The notes under the pieces were generated by a model, which worked only from the letters and a program-made list of their open reading frames with translations, had not been told where the DNA came from and searched no databases. A DNA stretch of 64,000 nucleotides from Ornithodoros turicata (lineage: Eukaryota > Arthropoda > Arachnida > Ixodida > Argasidae): the NCBI RefSeq assembly GCF_037126465.1, contig NC_088207.1:45318143-45382142 (forward strand). Reading direction: 5' to 3'. Below are positions 48,101 through 56,703 of this stretch, one piece after another; the first letter of the stretch is position 1; the number at the start of each line of letters is the position of its first letter. A program made the position numbers and the translations under genes.

Positions 48101-48350
48101 AGCCAGGGAACCCTAACAACAGAATTTAAAATGGACAATATACAGCACGCTTACCAACACCCGTGAGCAGCCTGCAAATTAACAGTGCTGAACACTCGAT
48201 TACCACACATGATAATAAATGAATGCACTTAGGGATTATGGAAACAAGTACTGTCATCCAACAGAGAAATCGAAGGATAAGTATACAGATGACTGAAAGT
48301 GGACGAAGCGAGAGCTGCGCACTTACGAACACCCGAGTCGATGTTGCTGA
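45160..48350 (-). repeat. Tandem array of about 18 units, core period 197 bp
   Basis: Units are anchored by 'cttaccaa(t/c)gtccgagagc' on the + strand. Anchor-to-anchor spacing is 148, 180, 168, then six times exactly 197, then 188, 185, 174, 186, 203, 197, 170 and 172 bp. The middle units (45670-46884) are nearly identical, while both flanks are diverged, the pattern expected when unequal exchange homogenises the centre of an array. Other conserved parts are 'aactaaacagataattgaaag', 'acaaataatcaatgcacaca' and 'tgccagccagccagagaa'. On the - strand each unit carries a complete set of splice signals. Confidence 0.95.
45174..48346 (-). CDS. Candidate micro-exon gene: repeated 33-nt exons encoding an 11-residue module
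   Basis: Read on the - strand, units show CTAAT, a short pyrimidine/GT stretch, TTCAG, a short segment and GTAAGT. Segments: 48327-48346 (20 nt), 48155-48187, 47985-48017, 47788-47820, 47585-47617, 47399-47432 (34), 47225-47257, 47040-47072, 46852-46884, 46655-46687, 46458-46490, 46261-46293, 46064-46096, 45867-45899, 45670-45702, 45502-45517 (16), 45322-45354, 45174-45207 (34); unmarked ones are 33 nt. In the one frame without stops they begin with two codon bases and end with one, so successive exons join as G|CA (Ala). Modules include LLIRRLLSYV, LLISRMLSDV, LLIHGFLSDV, PPIRRLLSDI and LLIRRLLTDV. Other frames hit TAA or TAG in many copies. I do not recognise the product. No in-frame ATG was found upstream, so it could also be a non-coding transcript or a satellite with fortuitous signals. 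Confidence 0.4.
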
Positions 48351-48473
48351 ACGTTCCCACACATGATCGTTGTCGTCCACGGCCCAAATGTTCCGTATCT
48401 TGGTCTGTGAAACTCCGGGCACAGCGCAAAGCGCGTGTCTGAGAAGACGTGAAAACCGATTTTGGCACGTAGT

Positions 48474-48481
48474 CCTATATA
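48474..48481 (-). promoter_or_regulatory. Possible TATA box for the array transcript
   Basis: On the - strand GGGTATATAGG lies about 130 bp upstream of the first donor at 48326. A CCAAT-type 'ggccaatgg' is at 48541-48549. Transcription starting near 48450 would make the first exon run to 48327, but the reading frame that fits the repeats has no ATG in it. The only ATG (48364-48362) is in a frame that meets a stop in the third 33-nt unit. Confidence 0.3.
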
Positions 48482-48549
48482 CCCTGCATGAAACACGCCG
48501 CCTTACGCAGTACGCGGTTCGTACCTAGCTGATACATAACGGCCAATGG

Positions 48550-51500
48550 CTGGTAACACGTTTTTCGTTCACCGACGAACGGAGCGTTGGTGGTGCAAGA
48601 GAACAAACCGTGCTATAGGCGTTTTTTTTTTAATATAATCCATCTATACCTATCTGTAATATTAATTACGAGTACGACAACCTGCTACCTGCTAAAATTT
48701 TAATCTAAATCTAAAACCTAAACTAAGTAATAAACGCTAAGCTGTGTCAGTCGGTCAGCTCGATCAGTCGGTGAAACAGTGGTGAGACACAAATTCCAGA
48801 AATAATCATTTGAACAACAAACCATTTGTTGTTTGAAAAATCTTTTGAACACCAACAAAAAAATTTGTGAAACTCACGTGCCATAAGCCGCCGGGGCACG
48901 AAGAACGAAATGTGTCGTCTGCGATGTACCGTCGTCTGCGACAGGATCCGATGTAGTATTTCTGCATTTCGAACGAATACAGTAGCCCACTTTATGTATA
49001 TTCAAGGATATAAAACGTATGGTCTATACTGCTGCTTCTGAAAGCGACCTTATGTATAAAATTGTTCACTACTGGCAACGGTATTGCGGTATTTTTCTAA
49101 AAATTGCCAACATGTAAGAAATAGCGTCGCAATTTCGGCCCCTTCGACGAATGAAAGATTGAACCTGGAGAAAGAAATTAGTTTTGGCACATTGTTCGTA
49201 CCGTACTTCATATTCGAGGCCTCTACTCACGTTCCTGCTGAACTGGAAAAGTCGGTTCTCTCTACTCCTTCCTTTGCAGTGAGGTTGCTTGTAAACTTTG
49301 ACCTTACGAAAATCGAGAGCGGTTCAATTTTTTTCGGGGGAATTTAGGAAATGTCTCTCGATAGCACAGAGTGTCTGACCATGATACTTAGGGGGAACCG
49401 AACTGCTAGGGATAGTGAAGGACCATAAGATCGCTTGAATCGGTGCAGTTCCTCTTCTTTTTTTTTTTTTTTTCTTTTTGTAATGAGCACGAAGAGAGCG
49501 GATGGATGCTCATCCTGAGCTTCGATTCGTTAGTGTTGACTTCTAGGCCATTAGTCGTGCGTTCCGCGAACTCGCTTGACTGCAGAACAATAAGGAGTAC
49601 CTCATGGAAGACAGTACAACTAGCACTAGAGGATATTTTTGCTACTGATGTGATCATTGGGCTCCTTATCCTTAACCCTAAATACAAACACGTTACATGC
49701 AAATAGCTAGAGACCAACTAATACGGAAAGTAGCTGGTCCGTCAGTCGAGTAGTACAAGAACGCCGACATTAGGTCACATATATTACACATAAGTTAAAT
49801 CATTTAGGCAACAATTGAAAATCTGTGACGCTCACCAGTCGCTATATAGTCGCGTGCACACGAAGAGCGGAACGTGCTGTCGTCTGCATTGTTCCGCTGT
49901 TCGTCCAGCATGTCGTCTGCAACAAGCTGGTGGCAGGGTTTCTGGATGATTACATCAGATCTGACTTTCAGACGGATACCGTAGTCCTTGTCGTGTTTGT
50001 AGAAGAACACAAATGTTATAAGCTCTAGTGCTGTTTGTTTGTAAAAGGAATCTCGTACGAACTTTAAAGAATTAGGCAGTGGCAGTGGTATCGAGGCTGC
50101 GTGAAACCGGAACTATGATAGCTCCATGAGAACGAAAGAACGGAACAAGGATGGCGAAATGTTCATCGATCACTTCGTAGAACGCTACGTACCCAGTTAG
50201 ACTTATCGTCCACAATTTCATGAACAGTAGTGTAACCAGAAAAATATTCCCGGAGGGGTTCTGTCTGAATTTTACATGGCGGAGGAAGATTTCACCCTCG
50301 TGTCCCCCTGCCAAATGCACAACTAAAGGCATGGTTTCGGTGGGGCTTCAACCCCCCCCCCCCCCCCGATCCCGTTTGTTGGTGTTTGGTTGGCAGTTGG
50401 TGCACGAAGCACCTTCATGCTTGCAGTGTAATAGCAAACTTCCTTTCCTTTCAGAATGGAAATTTCTTTTCCTTTCAAATTTCCTTTTTATAACAAACTG
50501 TGTTATGAGAGAAGTACAGGCCTATGTCCCTTTAACCTCGCGCTTGACCAAGGGGGCTTGCAACAAATGGGTCAGTGGCACCCATGCAAATACAGACATA
50601 TCTCGCTTATCTGTGACTCAGTTAACCCGAAAACCCATTACCCGGTCTCAGTGACTGGGAACTAGCTTGGTTACTACACTACTACGCCACTGGTTACAGA
50701 ACCATTCCAGTGTTCCAGTTCCAGCACCATTCTAATTTGTTCGTGCAGAAATATGTGAACATCAGACAGCAATCTGAAAGGGTGTAAACTGTGTTGCAAA
50801 AGGTTGGGCGCTTGTTGCAGAACCATTCTGTGGGGGAAAAGTAATTGCCAGACCAATGACTGCAGTGGTTCCCATGATAGTTGTCCAACATAAAACTGAA
50901 AAAAAAAAGAAAAGAGCAAACTGCCATGGAACACAAACTGTAAACTTATTTTTAATTGCGATGTATTAATTTTTACAAATCGCTCATGCAGTCGTTTGCA
51001 AAGTTATTCACATGTATTTAATTTTGCGGTTCCAGCGCAGCTTCCTTTCGCGGGCTCCCAGCTGTGTTAGGCGTCCAGTCGGCACGTTTTCAAGGGATTT
51101 TCCCGTCGATTTCAAAAGTGCTTGCTACATGACATGTCTGTGACCCACAACAACCGGTTTTCTGATCAGTGAGAATGGTGGACCAGGAAGACCAATGCGG
51201 TCACCAGATAACAACAGAGGGATCAGGGGAAAATTTTGTGTTTTCTCGGTGAGCTACAAGCCAACCAAAGGTCAGTTGTAGTAGAACACATCTAAGGGAG
51301 ATGGAGACCTTTGTCATCCGGTACATACATGCGTCAGCGTCACGACGACTACTACTTCCACCGCCACCGGATGAAACCACGGCTGTGTCATTGCTTCGCT
51401 ATTCAGGCTTTATGCAAGCCGGACTGACTCCAAGAACATAGGAAAAGTGTGAAAATAAAGGAATATTTATATTTAGTACTTTTTGTTGTTTTGTGATGAT

Positions 51501-51806
51501 TTAACTGACAGAGTGTATGTAGTCAACACTATGCCTCTTTATTCACGAGTACAAGTTTTCGTGAATTTGTTGTGGTCGCAAAATTCGCAAAAACAAATAC
51601 ATCACAAATAAAAGTATGATTACAGTATTTAGTGTGAGGAGGAATATTATATGTACTGTATATATATTATTATACTGTAATATATATTGTGAAAAGCTGC
51701 ATTTCAGTACCTCCAGTTTTCTGGCACAGGAACATTTGTAGTAAAAAGGCAAGGAAAAAGAAAAAAAAACCTTTCACTTCCCAAAAAGAGGTCTCTGCCA
51801 TTGTGC
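48550..51806. other. No gene recognised
   Basis: The stretch has a T run at about 49458-49473, a C run at about 50351-50367 and (TA)n-like sequence at 51650-51690. Short frames show no family. The left edge of the synthetase 3' untranslated region begins after 51806. Confidence 0.6.
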
Positions 51807-51812
51807 TTTATT
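51807..51812 (-). terminator. Poly(A) signal AATAAA of the synthetase
   Basis: TTTATT on the + strand reads AATAAA on the - strand, about 76 nt downstream of the stop codon at 51890-51888. It is the nearest canonical signal. Confidence 0.7.
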
Positions 51813-51887
51813 CAAATCATGCCAAGTCAAAAAATAAATATGATGTAGTGGAGAGGAACATGATGCTTAAGAAAAGCAAGATTTGCA

Positions 51888-52046
51888 TTACAAGGCAACT
51901 TGTAATGGCCTTGGCGTTGTGAACTGCTTAACAACCTCATCTGTCACATTTGCCCTTGCTGCTTGATGATCTGCAATCAATTTTTGGAGAACACCTATGA
52001 GCTCCTTCTTGAGGAATCCTGTTAGCAACTCTCCACTTGTGTAGTC
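51888..52046 (-). CDS. WARS1: WARS1 exon 8 (C terminus)
   Basis: After acceptor TTTTCTAG, 52 codons plus [23 protein letters not shown] and onward to [10 protein letters not shown]. This is the C-terminal helical part of the anticodon-binding region. Confidence 0.96.
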   Translation of the reverse strand, partial: DYTSGELLTGFLKKELIGVLQKLIADHQAARANVTDEVVKQFTTPRPLQVAL

Positions 52047-55000
52047 CTAGAAAACAAAACCCACTTCACGGTTACTGCAAACCCAAGAATTTGCATGACA
52101 TAGAGGGGGAAAACATGGAAGGCTGAGATTTTACACATTTATGTGACAGTGTATAGTTAAGAAAGCATGAGAGCAAATTGAACAAAAACCAATAACAACT
52201 TCATTTTGGTGATGATCATTGGGGTGCTCCACAGCCAGGGACTTTGAACCCATGTCTACCGTGAATCCCAAAACGGCAGGGCTATGAGCAAAATGTACAT
52301 TATTCAGGCTCTGCTAGAAGTAGTCTCCTGCTCCACATCCTGACCCCCAACAGCACATGCTGCTGTCAGTGTTGTTGAAGTGCACCAGGCTCTCAACTTT
52401 TGCATTTACACCAGCTGTCTTCGTGTCTAGGCTTCTTCAGCATCTCTGTTTCGCCATCATTAGGTCTGATGGGCATCAGCATTGGGTTTAATGGCTCCGT
52501 AAAAGCAGGTAAGAACACACCAGGTGAGCTGGAAGCTGCTTAATTATGCATCACCACCACGTGATAGATGCCAGCACACCATCAGGATGATGATTATTTA
52601 ATGGAGCTGCACCCTTGTCATCATCTTATTACTATACGCACATTGTTAGAACATGTGCATGAATAAGAAATTTTGCTTCTCCCCAATTGTGCACAAATAT
52701 TAGGCACTCACTTTTCTTATCTGCTCCAGGCGCTCGTCGTCTTCAAGAAAGAAGCGGAGATACTGGTAGGATATGTCAACATCGCAATTGCCTCCTTTCT
52801 CCCTGTGCTCCTCTACTGTTGCACCTCCCCCAGAGAATGCGTACTTATTAATCTGCACAAAATCAAAACCACAGGTTCAGCCCATGGTATGACACACAAC
52901 AGCAAAATAAGCACTATATAAATAAAAGTAATGAGGCAAAGTGTTTTTATGAAACGCAGCACAATTTGAAATAGCTTAGCAAACGCAAGTAAATGCCATG
53001 CTTCATATGACACCGGCTCACCATTTTTCATGATACACAGGCAACAAACCATGCATTGACCAGTATGCATTGTCATAATGTACTACAACAGTATATTGCA
53101 ACAAAATTAAAGAAATGTGCAAGTCTTTCGTTCAACTCAATGTTGGCAAAACGTGATTGCAAGGTGCGCTTACATGTTCGAAGCTGTTATGGAAGTCGAG
53201 GAAGGGCATTGTTTTACACGTCATACACACTGTGAGAACACGCAGCAGAATGTAACATGTTTTTTCTGTTACAAGGGGTGTTGTTTATTTCCCTTTCATC
53301 CTTCAAGTCTGCAGCAGGTCAAGAGGAAGGCAAGACCCTGGTAGGACATCTTAATTACACACCAATAGAGAGCACCTTTCTATGATGGATGCCTTATCCT
53401 CTACCATATGGCTATCACCTGATTTTGACTCTCACATTTGCAATGGTACAGCGCTGGATGAAAGTTTACGGAACATAGGAGAGCAGTTGTTTTCTCCTCT
53501 GCAATGGATAAAAGTGGGCACGTGCACCTCTCCAGAGAGGTGGACCAGTCGAAGTTCTTGGGGGCTTTAATGATGTTAATAGGATGAGAGTAGTCCACAG
53601 GCTTCAAATGATGCTGTTCTGTGAACCTTTTTTTCCAGCACTGTACCTTGAGACCATAACATAGCATTGGTGTACAGGTCTTTCTGCTCTGTTATTTAAT
53701 GTGCATATTTTAACTAAATTGATGATGATTAATTTGGCAATATACAAGGTCTACACCTCTCTGTCTGCATTTGCTGTTTCCTCAAAAAAGAAGGGAAAAA
53801 AGTGCACATGAGCTAAACAATAAGCTCTAGGAGATCGAGCACAGAAAACATGTTCCCTGAATGAGACTTCCAAACTACTTTTGGTGTCTCTGGTGGCTCT
53901 CTGTGAAGTACTGTGCATTACAAGACTAAATATTTCACTTCTTTATGGTGTAGGGAACCAGAGAGGCATGAACAAAAAAAAAAAAAAGCTACAACACACA
54001 CACAGATATTGTGTTCTCCTTTTTTTTCTGTCAGTGCCTCCCAGTTTTCCGATATCATGATGAAGTACCAGCCTTGCCTGCACCCTATCTCTACTCTCAC
54101 TTCACTTCTTTACACAGAATAACATGAGTGTCATGGGCAAGCAGATAAGAAAGCCGAGAATAGAAGCACATACAGGACGCTGAGGGGTCCCTTATGTGAT
54201 GACTGTAGTGTACATTATTACGACAGACAACATTAGTCCATTACCTTATTCTTAATTTGTGCAGGACTGTCAGTGAGAAATATTGAAGAAGTTGGGTCAC
54301 TGGCACTCATTTTGCTGCCAGCACCCTGCAAAGCAGGGAAAAACACAGAGTGGATCAAAGCAGGCTTCTGGAATCCCAGTCGTGGTGCCACATCACGGGT
54401 CATCCTGAAGTAGGGGTCCTGCGATATAAAATAATTGAAATCAAGATTCACACAACCATAGAGAAGCAGTTTGAGGCAAAGGAACAGAAAATGAATGAAG
54501 CAACATCACAGTAAAGCAACATTTTATGATGATTACGATCATTATTATGCACCTGAACTGCCTGAACATTCCACGGACAAGCTTAGTACAGTGTTGACAT
54601 CAACGCTGCTTTACGTCGCACAAGGAAGACACTTGCCTTGTACTACAATCACTAATAAAAGTTACTTTTGTGGGGCTTTATCATCGTAGTTGTCAACCCT
54701 ACACGTTCCCATCTGTGCCGTGTCACGCTGTGGTGCGTGTTGTCGCTCACAGTAAGCTGTCAGGTGTACTATGACACTCAGTGACTCCACTGATGTACGT
54801 ATGCGTAAGGTGATACTACAGAGGAGCATCACAAAAATACACTTGCCTGATCAATGCCGCAAGGGATCAGGCAAGCCACATCTTTCCGGTTCCCAAATAT
54901 AAAAGGGAACGACGTTGGAAAGGCAGGTGCAGCTTGTACTGCTGGGAAGCTTATCTTGCCAATTGAATCACTGTCTCCAAAGCCAAAAATGCCTTTCACC

Positions 55001-56170
55001 TGGTTGAATGTCACACTACGTCGAACCCGCACAATATTTTTGTAGAATTCAGGGCATTGCCTGCAAAATCAAAACAAGCCAGGTCCAGTTTGAATGCATT
55101 AGTAAAGCAAGCAGGCGAGCATGAACCACAGGACCAGAGCACAAGGCATGTGGTCTTGTGATTGTACACTGAAAACTGCCTTTTCACTCATGTTTTTTTA
55201 TGGCGACATGCTACAAAGGGATGAAAAACTCGAACTTAGAAAGGTTATTATGCTTACCCAACAAATTCAAAGTCAGTAAAAATGAAGGTTTTAGCTGGGT
55301 CGAAGCCACACGCAATAATGTCGCGAATGTTTTCGTGCGCCATTTTCTGTGCATCTTCCACTGTGAGGTCTTTCCAAAGGAACTTTTCGTCATCTGTTAG
55401 CTGAATGACAAGTGGCACATCAAAAGCATCTTGCAGCCACCTGATGAGATAGAGGCAGTATAAGAGGGAGAAAATTTAAAATTACTGTGTAATATGATGA
55501 AGCTCATTGTATGTGACCGGCTCCAAAACGTGCTGTGTGAAACATCTTCTAGAGATAGAATACCGAGCTTGCAGCAAAAGTGTACTGAACTTACTTCGAA
55601 AAGATGAATGGGATCAAATGACCGACGTGCAGTGCTTCAGACGATGGGCCTCTTCCTGTGTAGAGGTAAAATGGTTTCTTCTTTTCATAAGTATTCAGGA
55701 TCTCATTAAATTCTCTGAAAACAAATAGCACAGCTCACATTAGCTAGTACGTGAGGACCGATCGGAAATAGGCCATACCTATGGGAAACAAAAACTCCAC
55801 GGCGAAGGAAATGATGTGCCTTTTTTCCAGTTATGCTCTCGACTCGGTCGACTAAATCTTGGGTAAGCTTTGAAGAACCAAATTTTACTGAAAAATAGTA
55901 ATCCATATCAAGATACAAAAGTGATGAACAGACATGAGCAGGGTGCGTTTCAACAGCTGTAGATGCCTGTTAATTAGCATTGCCAATTCCAAGACTACTA
56001 TCCTACAGGACTGTTCAGAAAGTATGTTCAACATGTGAAACGTTCTTACCAATGAGCTTCTCGTAGTCAATACCCGTGTTTGAAGCACTGACCACGCTCC
56101 ACGGTGTGACAACGTCCTCCTCTTCAGCAGTTCGGTGATCACCACAGTCACTCACAATATTTTCGCTCAT
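51888..56170 (-). CDS. WARS1: Cytoplasmic tryptophanyl-tRNA synthetase, eight coding exons
   Basis: Joining 56170-56050, 55887-55779, 55714-55595, 55440-55258, 55060-54847, 54418-54245, 52852-52712 and 52046-51888 gives 1221 nt, exactly 407 codons including TAA. The enzyme charges tRNA-Trp with tryptophan using ATP, as a class Ic dimer in the cytosol. Visible landmarks are the HIGH-type signature HVGH (residues 106-109, in [17 protein letters not shown]), the TDDEK stretch in exon 4, the [18 protein letters not shown] region in exon 5 and the KMSAS loop (285-289). Human WARS1 has 471 residues; the 65-residue difference is the N-terminal WHEP extension, absent here. The start is chosen at 56170 (gtgaaaaATGAGC) because the preceding sequence shows no in-frame continuation. 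Introns are 74 to about 1390 bp. Confidence 0.97.
52712..52852 (-). CDS. WARS1: WARS1 exon 7
   Basis: A 47-codon phase-0 exon between TTTTGTGCAG and GTGAGTGCC. It encodes [20 protein letters not shown], then [19 protein letters not shown], the conserved tryptophan-anticodon recognition segment. Confidence 0.96.
54245..54418 (-). CDS. WARS1: WARS1 exon 6 (KMSAS loop)
   Basis: 58 codons, phase 0, between TATATCGCAG and GTAATGGAC. It encodes [16 protein letters not shown] and the catalytic KMSASDP loop followed by [15 protein letters not shown]. Confidence 0.97.
54847..55060 (-). CDS. WARS1: WARS1 exon 5, with a GC splice donor
   Basis: A 214-nt exon after GATTTTGCAG. It encodes [19 protein letters not shown] through CLIPCGIDQ. 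The downstream intron (54846-54419) begins CAG|GCAAGT rather than GT. Any other junction would break the conserved [12 protein letters not shown] sequence, so the GC-AG intron is well supported. Confidence 0.96.
55258..55440 (-). CDS. WARS1: WARS1 exon 4
   Basis: A 183-nt exon between CTCATCAG and GTAAGC. It encodes [20 protein letters not shown], the active-site segment that follows the HVGH helix, and ends ...TDFEFVG. Confidence 0.96.
55595..55714 (-). CDS. WARS1: WARS1 exon 3 (HVGH signature)
   Basis: A 120-nt exon between TTTGTTTTCAG and GTAAGTTC. It encodes the ATP-binding [17 protein letters not shown] signature of the Rossmann fold. Confidence 0.97.
55779..55887 (-). CDS. WARS1: WARS1 exon 2
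   Basis: A 109-nt exon between CTATTTTTCAG and GTATGGCC. It encodes [20 protein letters not shown] and [13 protein letters not shown], the conserved lead-in to the catalytic domain. Confidence 0.96.
56050..56170 (-). CDS. WARS1: WARS1 exon 1 (start codon)
   Basis: It begins ATGAGCGAAAATATTG and encodes 40 residues, including the family motif TPWSV...[10 protein letters not shown] just before the donor GTAAGAACG. It is acidic near the start (AEEEDVV). No WHEP domain is encoded. Confidence 0.92.
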
Positions 56171-56700
56171 TTTTCACCTACTAGCGCCCGAGAGGTCAGC
56201 GAACGAATGCAAGTTTGGAATAAAACAATATCATTGGCACTCTTATGCAGTCTTATCACTTAAGTTTTCGTAGCATTACGGCAAGTTTCATTCATTCAAC
56301 GACATCACCATGCTTCGTGTGCCCAAGCCCAAGCCTGCTCCACACGTCAACACCGATCTCGGAGGCAAAGCAGTGGCGCCAGTGGCGCTACAATATTCAC
56401 CAAAAATGCAGGAGATACCGCGTTTACTGTATGCTCGCGAATATATACTAGAAAAATAAAAAATGAATTTAGTCATGTCACTTTCTGCAATATTCGTTTT
56501 ACAACTAGTACACGATACAGAAAGAAGCGTGAGAATGCGTGAGAAGCGCTGGCTGCACCCTGCGCAAATGGCACCAGATGTCTCTAGCCTAAAACCGTCT
56601 GGTACTACGTCCAGGGAGGAAAAATCGTAGTATTTATTTATTAGTGTTTGAACTTCCTGACTTGACTTTTGTGTGGTAGCATACATTTGAGGACCTGACT
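56171..56700. promoter_or_regulatory. Probable bidirectional promoter between WARS1 and calcineurin B
   Basis: The two start codons are 530 bp apart and point away from each other, leaving room only for two 5' untranslated regions and a shared promoter. No TATA box is clear at either side. A - strand open frame of 132 codons (56686-56288) overlaps the region but has no recognisable family. Confidence 0.5.
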
Positions 56701-56703
56701 ATG
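56701..56703 (+). CDS. CanB: Calcineurin B exon 1: coding part is the ATG alone (inferred)
   Basis: The next exon begins exactly at Gly2 (GGG AAC GAA), so the ATG must sit at the end of an upstream exon in phase 0. ATG|GTGAGT at 56701-56709 is the best such site found upstream, with 'gacctgactATG' before it. Its head-to-head position with WARS1 is compatible. Another ATG|GT site in the 2.7-kb intron cannot be excluded. Confidence 0.55.

Noticed and set aside
45160..48350. CRISPR-like array
   Set aside because: Units are about 197 bp, nearly identical along their whole length, without unique spacers, and in animal DNA; this is a tandem satellite-type array.
56288..56686. 132-codon - strand frame between WARS1 and calcineurin B
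   Set aside because: No recognisable family, and it covers the expected shared promoter and 5' untranslated regions.
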